A DNA stretch of 19,120 nucleotides from CAYYWV01 sp964475385 (GCA_964475385.1 CAYYWV010000052.1:1-19120); one strand, 5' to 3'; positions 1-7,846 are shown, numbered from the stretch's first letter. Notes: a model not told the origin generated them from the letters alone. Numbers and translations: made by a program.

Positions 1-1031
1 TCGATCTTGCCGATCTCGCGGTAGTAGCGCTCGGCCCCGGGGTGGAGCGGAATCGCGATTCCGTCGAGCGCGGTCTCGAGGCGGATCTCGCGCGCCTTTT
101 CGTGGCCGCGCGCGAACAGGCGGCGCGCGCTCTCGTTCCACAGCGCCTTGGTGATCCCGTAGACCGTATCGGCGTCGATCTCGGCCGAGACCAGAAGCTG
201 GGCCCCGATCGAAATCGTCGGGGTCTCGCCCACGCCCTCGTAGACCCCGGCCGGAATGACGCTGCGGGTGAAGAAGGGGTAAAAGGCGACCAGCGTATCG
301 GCCTCGGCCCCGTTGATCGGCAACAGGTCGATCGCGACGTTGCGGGCGAGATCGGCGATCGCCGAGACCGGGTAGCCGCCGACGAAGAACAGGGCGTCGA
401 GCTTGCCCTCGGCCATCAGAAGGCTCGACGGGCCGGGCCTGAGAAAGCGCGCTTCCACGTCGGTCGGAGCCAACCCATAGGCGTCGAGCACCGCCTTGGC
501 GTCGACCAGCGTGCCCGAGCCTTTCTCGCCGAGCGAGACCCGCTTGCCGGCGAGATCGGCGATGGTCTTGATCCCGGCGTCGCGGCGGACGACCACATGC
601 AGGCTTTCCGGGTACAGGTTGGCGATCGCGCGCAAGACCTTGATCGGCCCCTTATCGGCGAACAGCCCGGTGCCGTGATAGGCCCAATAGGCGATGTCGG
701 CCTGGGCGAGCGCGAGCTCGAACTCGCCCGAGCCGAGGCGCTCGACGTTCTCGACCGATCCCTCCGATGACTGCGCGATGGCGACGAGGCCCGGCACGCC
801 GCAGCTCCCCCCTCGGTTGCAGGGGCGCGAGCCGGGCGGGTTGCTGATCGCGCTCGCGATCATCGCGCCGACCGGGAAGTACGTGCCCGCCGTGCCGCCG
901 GTGCCGATCCGGAAGAAGCGGAGCTCCTGCGCGCCCGCCGCGCCCCCAAGCCCCAAGGCGACCGCGAACAGGACGGCGAGCGCCGCGATCAAGCGCGGCC
1001 GCGCCCGCCGCCTCAGGCCCCGGCTCAGCAT
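1..1031 (-). CDS. TAXI-family TRAP transporter solute-binding protein, C-terminus cut by window edge
   Basis: Periplasmic substrate-binding subunit of a TRAP transporter of the TAXI type, which would deliver an unknown small solute to a DctQM-like membrane part. The frame is open from the ATG at 1031 to the window edge, giving 343 codons with no stop seen. A basic stretch and hydrophobic segment (residues about 1-34) ending in AAGA before QELRF look like a Sec signal peptide. The family start of the mature protein follows: FFRIGTGGTAGTYFPVGAMI (39-58), then the group's Cys pair with CGVPGLVAIAQSSEGS (77-92). The family is usually about 320-340 residues, so only a short tail should be missing. 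The ATG overlaps the panC stop (ATGCTGA), so the two are likely translated together. No TRAP membrane subunit is visible; it could lie beyond position 1. Family call is firm, substrate unknown. Confidence 0.9.
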   Translation of the reverse strand, partial: MLSRGLRRRARPRLIAALAVLFAVALGLGGAAGAQELRFFRIGTGGTAGTYFPVGAMIASAISNPPGSRPCNRGGSCGVPGLVAIAQSSEGSVENVERLGSGEFELALAQADIAYWAYHGTGLFADKGPIKVLRAIANLYPESLHVVVRRDAGIKTIADLAGKRVSLGEKGSGTLVDAKAVLDAYGLAPTDVEARFLRPGPSSLLMAEGKLDALFFVGGYPVSAIADLARNVAIDLLPINGAEADTLVAFYPFFTRSVIPAGVYEGVGETPTISIGAQLLVSAEIDADTVYGITKALWNESARRLFARGHEKAREIRLETALDGIAIPLHPGAERYYREIGKI

Positions 1032-1912
1032 TCCGTCACCGGCACGGCGACGTTGTCGATCAGCCGCACCGGGCCGATCCGGGCGGCGGCGAGCAGGCGG
1101 GCGGGCGGGCGGTAGACCGGAAGCGGGGCGAGGGTGTCCGCCGCGCGCAGCTCCACGTAATCGACCGATGTGAACCCGGCGGCGCGGAGGCGCTCGGCCG
1201 CCGCGGCGCAGGCGCGGGCCGGGTCGGTCCCGGCGACGATCGCGCCCGCGGTTTCGACCAGCGTCGCGTAAAGCGCGGGCGCCACGGCCCGTTGCTCCGA
1301 ATCGAGGACCGCGTTGCGCGACGACAGCGCAAGCCCGTCGGCCTCGCGCACCGTCGGCGCAGCGACGATCTCGACCGGAAGATCGAGGTCGCGCGCGAGC
1401 CGGCGAACGACCAGAAGCTGCTGGTAATCCTTCTCGCCGAACACCGCGAGGTCGGGCGCGCATTGCACGAACAGCTTGGTCACCACGGTCGCGACGCCCG
1501 CGAAGTGGCCGGGCCGGTGGTCGCCGCACAGTCCTTCCGAGACCCCGCCCACGGTGACCGTGGTCGCGAAGCCCTCGCCGTACATCTCGTCCACCGACGG
1601 CATGTAGACGAGATCGACCCGGGCGGCGGCGAGCTTGGCGAGATCGCCGGCCTCGTCGCGCGGATAGCGCGCGAGATCCTCGGCCTCGCTGAACTGGGTC
1701 GGGTTGACGAAGATGCTGACCACCACCCGCCGCGCCCGCGCCTGCGCCGCCGAAACCAAGGCGAGATGCCCGGCGTGCAGCGCCCCCATGGTGGGAACCA
1801 GCGCGACCGATTCGCCCGCCCGCCGCCAGGCCGAGACCGCGGCGCGAAGGTCGGCGACGGTGGCGACTCGCGGCGGCGCGGCCCCCGGTAGGCTGCGATC
1901 GGCTGCGAGCAT
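1025..1912 (-). CDS. panC: Pantothenate synthetase (pantoate--beta-alanine ligase)
   Basis: Cytosolic enzyme that joins pantoate and beta-alanine using ATP (via pantoyl-adenylate) to make pantothenate, the precursor of coenzyme A. The 295-residue protein is close to the family's usual 280 or so. Visible motifs are PTMGALHAGHL (40-50) with the HxGH nucleotidyl-transferase signature, SIFVNPTQF (66-74), GEKDYQQL (159-166) and the KMSK-like loop around ALSSRN (195-200). The frame is open further upstream to 2083, but the ATG at 1912 is chosen because it is preceded by a strong AGGAGAAGG ribosome site and because homology begins soon after. The first 15 residues are a non-conserved extension. It is divergent from the ETF-QO gene and overlaps the TAXI gene downstream. 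panB and panD are not in the window. Confidence 0.96.
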   Translation of the reverse strand: MLAADRSLPGAAPPRVATVADLRAAVSAWRRAGESVALVPTMGALHAGHLALVSAAQARARRVVVSIFVNPTQFSEAEDLARYPRDEAGDLAKLAAARVDLVYMPSVDEMYGEGFATTVTVGGVSEGLCGDHRPGHFAGVATVVTKLFVQCAPDLAVFGEKDYQQLLVVRRLARDLDLPVEIVAAPTVREADGLALSSRNAVLDSEQRAVAPALYATLVETAGAIVAGTDPARACAAAAERLRAAGFTSVDYVELRAADTLAPLPVYRPPARLLAAARIGPVRLIDNVAVPVTEC

Positions 1913-1925
1913 CGTCCTTCTCCTC

Positions 1926-1948
1926 GGGCGCGTCCGGACGGCGCGCCC
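1926..1948. repeat. GC-rich inverted repeat in the panC leader
   Basis: GGGCGCGTCC is followed directly by GGACGGCGCGCCC, an almost perfect dyad with one extra G in the right arm. It lies between the possible panC -10 (AGTATA on the plus strand, 1970-1975, i.e. TATACT) and the ribosome site. It could be a leader hairpin or an operator. No regulator is known, and in DNA this GC-rich it may be chance. Confidence 0.35.
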
Positions 1949-1969
1949 GTAGACCTCCGAAACCCCGCA

Positions 1970-1975
1970 AGTATA
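1970..1975 (-). promoter_or_regulatory. Possible panC -10 box
   Basis: TATACT on the minus strand matches the sigma70 -10 in five of six bases. The best -35 (TTGGCC, minus strand, 1995-2000) sits at an overlong 19-base spacing, so the promoter is weakly supported. Confidence 0.35.
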
Positions 1976-2019
1976 GACCAGCCGCGGCCCGAACGGCCAA
2001 GGCGGAATGCGCCATCGGG

Positions 2020-2038
2020 CCGCGATTTCGCATCGCGG
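2020..2038. repeat. 7+7 inverted repeat upstream of ETF-QO promoter
   Basis: CCGCGAT and ATCGCGG are perfect complements separated by TTCGC. The dyad lies just upstream of the proposed ETF-QO -35 box in the divergent panC/ETF-QO spacer, where an activator or repressor site would be expected. No T-run follows, so it is a poor terminator candidate. Confidence 0.4.
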
Positions 2039-2041
2039 CGA

Positions 2042-2070
2042 TTGACCGACCGTCGCAGGGGCGGCATAAG
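2042..2070 (+). promoter_or_regulatory. Candidate promoter of the ETF-QO gene
   Basis: TTGACC (2042-2047) and CATAAG (2065-2070) are spaced by exactly 17 bases, matching sigma70 consensus in five and four positions. The expected transcript starts about 25 bases before the ATG at 2104, leaving room for the GGGAGAGGG ribosome site. Confidence 0.5.
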
Positions 2071-2103
2071 GCGCTGTCGGCACCCTGGCATCGGGAGAGG
2101 GCC

Positions 2104-3735
2104 ATGGAACGCGAATCGATGGAGTACGACGTCGTCATCGTCGGAGCGGGGCCGGCGGGCCTGTCGGCGGCGATCCGGATCAAGCAGCGCGCCGCCGAGG
2201 CGGACCGCGAGGTTTCGGTTTGCGTGCTCGAGAAAGGCAGCGAGGTCGGCGCCCATATCCTGTCGGGAGCGGTCATCGAAACCCGGTCGCTCGATGAGCT
2301 GATCCCGGACTGGAAGGACCGCGGCGCGCCGCTCAACACCCCGGCCGGCGACGACCGCTTCCTGCTTCTCACCAAGCGCCGGGCGATCCGCATGCCGACG
2401 CCGCCGCAGATGCGCAACCACGGCAACTACATCGTCAGCCTGGGCAATGTGTGCCGCTGGCTCGCCGGCGAGGCCGAGGCGCTCGGGGTCGAGATCTACC
2501 CCGGCTTTCCCGCGGCCGAGGTGCTTTACGCCGAGGACGGCCGGGTGCGCGGGGTCGCCACCGGCGAGGTCGGCGTCGCCCGCGACGGCAGCCATAAGCC
2601 GAGCTACGAGCCCGGGGTCGAGTTGCACGCGCGCTTCACCCTGTTCGCCGAGGGCTGCCGGGGCTCGCTGACCAAGGGCCTGTTCGAGCGCTTCAAGCTG
2701 CGCGAAGGCTGCGATCCGCAGAGCTTCGGCATCGGCATCAAGGAGCTGTGGGAGGTCGACCCCGCCAAGCACCGCCAGGGCGAGATCGTGCACACCATCG
2801 GCTGGCCGCTGGATACTCGGACCTACGGGGGGTCGTTCATCTACCACCTCGAGGACAACCAGGTCGCGGTCGGCTTCGTCGTCGGGCTCGACTACGAGAA
2901 CCCCCATCTCAGCCCCTTCGACGAGTTCCAGCGCTTCAAGACCCATCCCGCGATCCGGCCCCTGTTCGAGGGCGGCCGCCGCATCGCCTACGGCGCTCGC
3001 GCTCTTAACGAGGGCGGTTTCCAGTCGATCCCGCGCCTCGTTTTTCCCGGCGGCGCGCTGATCGGCTGCACGGCCGGTTTCCTCAACGTGCCCAAGATCA
3101 AGGGCACGCACACCGCGATGAAGTCGGCGATGCTGGCGGCGGACGCGGTGGTCGACGCGCTCGCCGCGGACGAGGCCGGTCTCGAGTCCTACGAGACCGC
3201 GCTGCGCGCCTCTTGGGTCTGGGACGAGCTCTACCGCGCGCGCAACGTAAGGCCCGCCTTTCGCTACGGGATGTGGGTCGGCCTCGCTTACGCCGGCATC
3301 GACACCTACTTGTTGCGCGGCCGCGCGCCTTGGACCTTCCGCCACCGCGAGGCCGATCATCAAAGGCTGCGCAAGAAGGACGAATGCGCCCCCATCGACT
3401 ACCCCAAGCCCGACGGGGTGGTCTCGTTCGACCGCAGCTCTTCCGTCTATCTCGCGAACATCGCCCACGATGAGGACCAGCCCGTGCACCTGCGGCTCAA
3501 AGACCCGGAGACGCCGGTCAAGCTCAACCTTCCGCTCTACGACGCGCCCGAGCAGCGCTACTGCCCGGCCGGAGTCTACGAGATCCTGCGCGACGAGGAC
3601 GGAAGCAACCCGCGGCTTCAGATCAACGCCGCCAACTGCGTCCATTGCAAGACTTGCGACATCAAAGACCCGACCCAGAATATCAACTGGGTGACGCCCG
3701 AGCCCGGCAGCGGCCCCAACTATCCGAACATGTAA
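2104..3735 (+). CDS. etfQO: Electron transfer flavoprotein-ubiquinone oxidoreductase (ETF-QO)
   Basis: Inner-membrane-associated flavoprotein that takes electrons from reduced ETF (fed by acyl-CoA and related dehydrogenases) and passes them to ubiquinone. The 543-residue length is typical of the family. The N-terminus carries the FAD dinucleotide-binding motif VIVGAGPAGLSAA (11-23) and the adjacent LEKGSEVGAHILSGAVIE region. The C-terminal domain has the [4Fe-4S] ligands: one Cys in RYCPAGVYE (487) and three in NCVHCKTC (512, 515, 518), then the conserved DPTQNINWVTPE. The ATG at 2104 is chosen for its GGGAGAGGG ribosome site; an in-frame ATG five codons later is less well placed. The etfAB genes are not in the window. 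Identification is firm. Confidence 0.97.
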   Translation: MERESMEYDVVIVGAGPAGLSAAIRIKQRAAEADREVSVCVLEKGSEVGAHILSGAVIETRSLDELIPDWKDRGAPLNTPAGDDRFLLLTKRRAIRMPTPPQMRNHGNYIVSLGNVCRWLAGEAEALGVEIYPGFPAAEVLYAEDGRVRGVATGEVGVARDGSHKPSYEPGVELHARFTLFAEGCRGSLTKGLFERFKLREGCDPQSFGIGIKELWEVDPAKHRQGEIVHTIGWPLDTRTYGGSFIYHLEDNQVAVGFVVGLDYENPHLSPFDEFQRFKTHPAIRPLFEGGRRIAYGARALNEGGFQSIPRLVFPGGALIGCTAGFLNVPKIKGTHTAMKSAMLAADAVVDALAADEAGLESYETALRASWVWDELYRARNVRPAFRYGMWVGLAYAGIDTYLLRGRAPWTFRHREADHQRLRKKDECAPIDYPKPDGVVSFDRSSSVYLANIAHDEDQPVHLRLKDPETPVKLNLPLYDAPEQRYCPAGVYEILRDEDGSNPRLQINAANCVHCKTCDIKDPTQNINWVTPEPGSGPNYPNM

Positions 3736-3750
3736 CGGGCGGGCCCGGAG

Positions 3751-3779
3751 GGGCCGACACCCGGCCCTTGCCGCAAGGG
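3751..3779 (+). terminator. Two overlapping hairpins after ETF-QO, possible weak terminator
   Basis: GGGCCG/CGGCCC (3751-3756 and 3762-3767, 5-base loop) and CCCTTG/CAAGGG (3765-3770 and 3774-3779, 3-base loop) share the bases 3765-3767, so only one can fully form at a time. They start 16 bases after the stop. No U-run follows, so an intrinsic terminator is not proven. Confidence 0.35.
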
Positions 3780-3882
3780 GATCGCCGCCCCAGCGTATTG
3801 AGGGACGGCGCGGAGCTACCAATCGTTAACCCAGCCCGGCGAGGCTGTCTCCGGCGCCATCGCCCGCCGCCGGGTTCGACGG

Positions 3883-3911
3883 TTGGTGTTTCGGTTGCCG
3901 TGAAGTACAAT
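3883..3911 (+). promoter_or_regulatory. Candidate promoter of the TPR lipoprotein-ispE operon
   Basis: A good -10 box TACAAT (3906-3911, five of six bases) lies 17 bases after a weak -35 TTGGTG (3883-3888). A transcript from here would begin near 3918, just before an AGGAG at 3925-3929. Confidence 0.45.
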
Positions 3912-3979
3912 CGAGCCGGGAATCAGGAGCGGAACCCGCCGCGGTGACCGCGGACAAGGAAACGGACTTTGCGGGATTC

Positions 3980-5764
3980 ATGGTTCGCATGATGGGCGGC
4001 AGACTGCCGGCGGCGCGTGTGGCTTTGCGCGCAGCTCTGGTAACCGTTGTGGCTGTAACGCTCGGCGCCTGCGCGAGCGGGCGCGATGCGCCGACGGCCG
4101 TCGGCGCGACGAACGACGACTCAATGGCCATCCAGGTCGCCGCGGCGCCGATCGATTCGGCGCTCGGCAGCTACCTCGCCGGGCGCGTCGCGCGGCACGA
4201 GCGCGACACGGCGGCGGCGGCGCGCTACTTCGCCCGAGCGCTCGCCGACGACCCGGACAACGTCAACATTCTCCGCCAGACCGCGCTCTCGCTGCTCGCC
4301 GAAGGGCGCGTCAAAGAAGCCGCGGAGCTTTCCCAGCGTATCATCGCGCTCCGTCCGCGGGCTCCGGTCGCCGGTCTCACCGTGGTCGTCGACCGGGTCC
4401 GCGCCGGCGACTACGAAGCGGCCCGCAAGCTTATCGACACGTTGCCCCGCCAGGGCTACAACACGCTGCTCGCGCCGTTGATCTCGGCCTGGGTCTCCGC
4501 CGCCCAGGGACGCTACGCCGACGCCTTCGAAACCCTGGACAAGCTGAACCAGAGTTCGGCGTTCACGGTCTTCCGCGAGTATCACACCGCGTTGATCCAC
4601 GATCTCGCCGGCAACACCGACCTTGCCGAGGCGGCCTATCGGCGAGCGCTCGATTCGCAGCGCGGCGGCAGCTATCGCCTGGTCTCGGCCTTCGGCGCTT
4701 TTTACGAGCGCACCGGGCGGCCCGAGAAGGCGCGCGCCCTTTACACCGGCTATCTTCGCGACAAGCCCGACAGCCTGTGGCTTGCGCCGGCGCTCGCCCG
4801 GCTCGACCGCGGCGAGGCCCCCGACCTCCTGGTCCGCGACGCGCGCGAAGGCGTGGCCGAGGCGCTGGTCGGCACGGCGAGCGCGCTCAACCGCGAAAAC
4901 GCGCTCGACGCGGCGCTCCTCTACGACCGGCTTGCGCTTTACCTGCGACCGGGCTTCGACCTCGCGAACCTGCTCTTGGGCGAGATCTACGACGGCCTCG
5001 ACCAGCCGGCCCGGGCGATCGTCGCCTATGAGGCGGTGCCCGCCTCGTCGCCGTTGCGGTGGTCGGCCGCGCTTCGGATCGCAATCGATCTCGATGCGAC
5101 CGGCCGTACGGACGAAGCGATCGACCGGCTCAACCGGATGGCGAGCGAGAGACCTACGCGCGCCGATGCGCTGATCACGCTCGGCGACATCCTGCGCGGG
5201 CGCGAACGTTGGGCCGACGCGGTCGACGCCTACGACCGCGCGCTCGCCCGGATCAAGAAACGCGACCGCCGGCACTGGCGGGCGCTCTATGCGCGCGGCA
5301 TCTCGCTCGAACGCTCCAAGCGCTGGAAACGGGCCGAGAAGGACTTCCTCGCCGCGCTCGATCTCGCGCCCGACCAGCCGCTGGTGCTCAACTACCTCGG
5401 CTACTCGTGGGTCGACCAAGGGATCAACCTCGACCGGGCGCTCAAAATGATCGAGCGCGCGGTCGAGCTCCGCCCCCGCGATGGTTACATCATCGACAGC
5501 CTGGGTTGGGCGCAGTACCGGCTCGGCAACTATGCGAGCGCGGTGATCCAGCTCGAACGCGCGGTCGAGCTCCAGCCCGACGATCCGACCATCAACGACC
5601 ACCTTGGCGACGCCTACTGGCGCGCCGGGCGCAAGATCGAGGCCCGTTTCCAGTGGCGGCGCGCGCTCGCGCTTAACCCGCCCGAGGAAGGCATGGCCGC
5701 CCGGATCGAGCGCAAGCTGCGCGTCGGATTGCCCCAGGACGCGGTCGCCGATGGCAGCGGGTGA
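3980..5764 (+). CDS. TPR-repeat lipoprotein
   Basis: Probable envelope lipoprotein built of tetratricopeptide repeats, a scaffold for protein-protein contacts; its partner is unknown. From the ATG at 3980 the protein has 594 residues, with a basic and hydrophobic signal ending in the lipobox LGAC (Cys31). TPR helices are clear at about 59-150 (e.g. AARYFARALADDPDN) and again at 431-565, where four or so successive units end in ALDLAPDQP, AVELRPRDG, AVELQPDDP and ALALNPPEE. An upstream GTG at 3944 keeps the frame open and has an AGGAG 14 bases before it, but it would add an acidic leader (DKETDF) that fits poorly with a signal peptide, so the start is uncertain. TPR proteins beside ETF-QO and ispE recur in alphaproteobacteria, from memory. 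The stop overlaps ispE by 14 bases. Confidence 0.88.
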   Translation: MVRMMGGRLPAARVALRAALVTVVAVTLGACASGRDAPTAVGATNDDSMAIQVAAAPIDSALGSYLAGRVARHERDTAAAARYFARALADDPDNVNILRQTALSLLAEGRVKEAAELSQRIIALRPRAPVAGLTVVVDRVRAGDYEAARKLIDTLPRQGYNTLLAPLISAWVSAAQGRYADAFETLDKLNQSSAFTVFREYHTALIHDLAGNTDLAEAAYRRALDSQRGGSYRLVSAFGAFYERTGRPEKARALYTGYLRDKPDSLWLAPALARLDRGEAPDLLVRDAREGVAEALVGTASALNRENALDAALLYDRLALYLRPGFDLANLLLGEIYDGLDQPARAIVAYEAVPASSPLRWSAALRIAIDLDATGRTDEAIDRLNRMASERPTRADALITLGDILRGRERWADAVDAYDRALARIKKRDRRHWRALYARGISLERSKRWKRAEKDFLAALDLAPDQPLVLNYLGYSWVDQGINLDRALKMIERAVELRPRDGYIIDSLGWAQYRLGNYASAVIQLERAVELQPDDPTINDHLGDAYWRAGRKIEARFQWRRALALNPPEEGMAARIERKLRVGLPQDAVADGSG

Positions 5765-6710
5765 GGCGCGCGCGGAGCGCAGCCCGGCCGCGCTGACCGA
5801 AACGGCCCCCGCCAAGATCAACCTCTATCTTCACGTCGTCGGCCGTCGCGCCGACGGTTACCATCGGATCGACAGCCTGATCGTCTTCGCCGATGTCGGC
5901 GACCGCCTGACCGTGGCCCCCGCGGCGGCGCTGAGCCTTGAGGTGACGGGGCCGTTCGCCGCCGCGCTCGAAGGCGAAGCGGTCGAAGACAATCTGGTTC
6001 TGCGCGCCGCGCGCCTTTTGCAGCGGGCCGGCGACGTGCGGGACGGCGCGGCGATTCGCCTCGAGAAGCGGCTTCCGGTCGCCGCCGGCCTCGGCGGCGG
6101 CTCGGCCGACGCGGCGGCCGCCCTACGCGCGCTCGCGCGGCTGTGGCGGCTGCGCCCGGCGTCCGGGGATCTGATGGGAATCGCCTGCGCGCTCGGCGCC
6201 GACGTGCCTGTCTGTCTCGAATCGCGCCCCGCCTTCGTCGCCGGGATCGGCGAGGCGATCGCGCCCGCGCCGCCGCTGCCCGCGTTTCATCTCGCGCTCG
6301 TCAATCCGGGCGTTCGACTCGCGACCGCGGCCGTGTTCGCCGCCCGCGAAGGCCCGTTCTCCGCGCCTGCGCGCTTCGCCGAAAGCCCCGCGGACGCGGC
6401 CGCCTTCGCCGCGCTCCTCGAAGAGCGCCGCAACGACCTCGAAGAACCGGCGCGCGCGCTCGCCCCCCAAGCGGCGGCGCCGGGCCCCGCGCTCGCAGCG
6501 ACGCGGGGCTGTCTTCTCGCCCGCATGTCGGGCTCGGGCGCGACCTGGTTCGGCCTGTTCGCCGAGGCGGCGGAAGCCGAGGCCGCCGCCCGCGCGCTCG
6601 CCCGCGACCGGGGTTGGTGGGCGGCGGCGTGCCGGCCTGCGCCCGGCCCGGCCGGCACATACGGACGGCGTCCGGTTAACGATTTTCCAACCGCGCCCGC
6701 GGCGCTATAA
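5751..6710 (+). CDS. ispE: 4-diphosphocytidyl-2-C-methyl-D-erythritol kinase
   Basis: Cytosolic GHMP-family kinase of the MEP pathway: it phosphorylates CDP-methylerythritol on the 2-hydroxyl with ATP, a step toward isoprenoid precursors. At 319 residues it is a little longer than the usual 280-300. Signature elements are PAKINLYLHVVGRRADGYH (20-38, with the conserved Lys22), the glycine-rich ATP loop PVAAGLGGGSADAAAAL (109-125), LGADVPVC (148-155, catalytic Asp151) and MSGSGATWFGLF near the C-terminus. The ATG at 5751 lies inside the last codons of the TPR gene, which supports translational coupling; the frame is open further upstream, but only as a shadow of the TPR gene. The last 25 residues or so are non-conserved. 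Confidence 0.95.
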   Translation: MAAGEARAERSPAALTETAPAKINLYLHVVGRRADGYHRIDSLIVFADVGDRLTVAPAAALSLEVTGPFAAALEGEAVEDNLVLRAARLLQRAGDVRDGAAIRLEKRLPVAAGLGGGSADAAAALRALARLWRLRPASGDLMGIACALGADVPVCLESRPAFVAGIGEAIAPAPPLPAFHLALVNPGVRLATAAVFAAREGPFSAPARFAESPADAAAFAALLEERRNDLEEPARALAPQAAAPGPALAATRGCLLARMSGSGATWFGLFAEAAEAEAAARALARDRGWWAAACRPAPGPAGTYGRRPVNDFPTAPAAL

Positions 6711-6711
6711 G
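6706..6711 (+). promoter_or_regulatory. Possible -10 box upstream of the epimerase gene
   Basis: TATAAG matches the sigma70 -10 in five of six bases and overlaps the ispE stop codon. No convincing -35 is seen at proper spacing (TTTCCA at 16 bases is poor). A promoter here would let the epimerase be expressed apart from ispE. Confidence 0.3.
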
Positions 6712-6753
6712 CGGGCGCACAGGGCGCGAAGCCCGCGACGACGGAAGGGACAG

Positions 6754-7731
6754 ATGGCGGTTCTGGTCACCGGCGCGGCCGGTTTCATCGGCTACCACGT
6801 AAGCGCGGCGCTGCTCGATCGCGGCGAGACCGTAATCGGGGTCGATGATCTCAACCCCTACTACGACGTCGCCCTGAAGGAGGCCCGGCTCGCCCGGCTC
6901 AAAGCGCGCAACCGCTTTGCCTTCCACCGCCTCGACATCGCCGAGCGCGGCGCGCTGGCCGACGCCTGCAAGGGCGCGGGCGTCGACCGCGCCGTCCATC
7001 TCGCGGCCCAGGCGGGGGTGCGCCACTCGCTCAAAGACCCGTTCGTCTACGTCCGCACCAACCTGGTCGGCCATCTCGAGGTGCTCGAGACCTGCCGCCA
7101 CCTGCCCGACTTCCGTCACCTGGTCTATGCGAGCTCGAGCTCGGTCTACGGCGGCAACGTCAAGCTGCCGTTCTCGGAGGCCGACCGGGTCGACGCCCCG
7201 ATCTCGCTTTACGCCGCGACCAAGCGCTCGGACGAGCTGATCAGCCACCCTTACGCCCATCTTTACGGCCTGCCGGCGACGGGGCTGCGGTTCTTCACCG
7301 TCTACGGCCCCTGGGGGCGGCCCGACATGGCGGCCTATATCTTCACCCGGGCGATCTTCGCCGGCGAGCCGATCAAGGTGTTCAACCACGGCGACATGCG
7401 CCGCGACTTCACCTATATCGACGATATCGTCGCCGGCGTGCTCGCGGTCCTCGACTCCCCGCCCGTGGGCGGCGACGGCGCGCCCCCGCACCGGGTCTAC
7501 AATATCGGCAACCACCGCTCCGAGCCGTTGATGCGCTTCATCGCGGTGCTCGAAGCGGCGATCGGCCGCAAGGCCGAGATCGAGCTTCTTCCGATGCAGC
7601 CCGGCGACGTGAAGGAGACCTTCGCCGACATCGCGGCGATCCAACGCGACTGCGGGTTCGCGCCCAAGACCACGATCGACGAGGGCCTGCCCCGATTCGT
7701 CGCCTGGTACCGCGACTACCACGGGGTCTGA
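6754..7731 (+). CDS. NAD-dependent epimerase, probably UDP-glucuronate 4-epimerase
   Basis: Short-chain dehydrogenase-type nucleotide-sugar epimerase, 325 residues. It has the Rossmann motif TGAAGFIG (6-13), an Asp at the end of the second strand (GVDDLNPYYD, 29-38) that favours NAD, the Ser cluster ASSSSVYG (126-133), and the catalytic pair Tyr153/Lys157 in LYAATK. DLNPYYD, RFFTVYGPWGRPDMA (179-193) and the late QPGDVKETFAD segment are typical of the CapI/LspL group, which interconverts UDP-glucuronate and UDP-galacturonate for surface polysaccharides. Substrate is inferred from these motifs. A GGAAGGGACAG ribosome site precedes the ATG. It stands alone, with no glycosyltransferase nearby, 43 bases after ispE. 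Confidence 0.9.
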   Translation: MAVLVTGAAGFIGYHVSAALLDRGETVIGVDDLNPYYDVALKEARLARLKARNRFAFHRLDIAERGALADACKGAGVDRAVHLAAQAGVRHSLKDPFVYVRTNLVGHLEVLETCRHLPDFRHLVYASSSSVYGGNVKLPFSEADRVDAPISLYAATKRSDELISHPYAHLYGLPATGLRFFTVYGPWGRPDMAAYIFTRAIFAGEPIKVFNHGDMRRDFTYIDDIVAGVLAVLDSPPVGGDGAPPHRVYNIGNHRSEPLMRFIAVLEAAIGRKAEIELLPMQPGDVKETFADIAAIQRDCGFAPKTTIDEGLPRFVAWYRDYHGV

Positions 7732-7802
7732 TCCCCGTTCGCCCATGAGGGGATTCGGGCCTCGGCCCCATAGGTCGTTCAAAGGCGAAAGGGTCTGATC
7801 CC
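7724..7802. repeat. 12-base direct repeat pair between epimerase and uvrC
   Basis: GGGTCTGATCCC occurs at 7724-7735, across the epimerase stop codon, and again at 7791-7802. Each copy is itself a short dyad (GGG...CCC; the first extends to GGGG...CCCC). Function unknown; they may be weak hairpins or protein sites. Confidence 0.5.
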
Positions 7803-7840
7803 GGGCTTCCGGCCCTCTACCCGCAGGACGGGCGATCCTC

Positions 7841-7846
7841 TATCTT
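7841..7846 (+). promoter_or_regulatory. Possible -10 box immediately before uvrC
   Basis: TATCTT ends only six bases before the uvrC ATG, so a transcript from it would start at or within a base or two of the start codon (leaderless). No clear -35 is seen; the 17-base position reads TACCCG. Weak support. Confidence 0.3.

Noticed and set aside
42..770. 242-codon plus-strand open frame at the left edge
   Set aside because: It is the complement of the TAXI binding protein, whose minus-strand frame shows a signal peptide and family motifs.
1480..3822. 780-codon open frame on the minus strand across panC and ETF-QO
   Set aside because: It is antisense to ETF-QO and in a different frame from panC; its composition is Arg/Pro/Ala/Gly-rich with no recognisable domain. 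Long antisense frames are expected where third codon positions are GC-rich.
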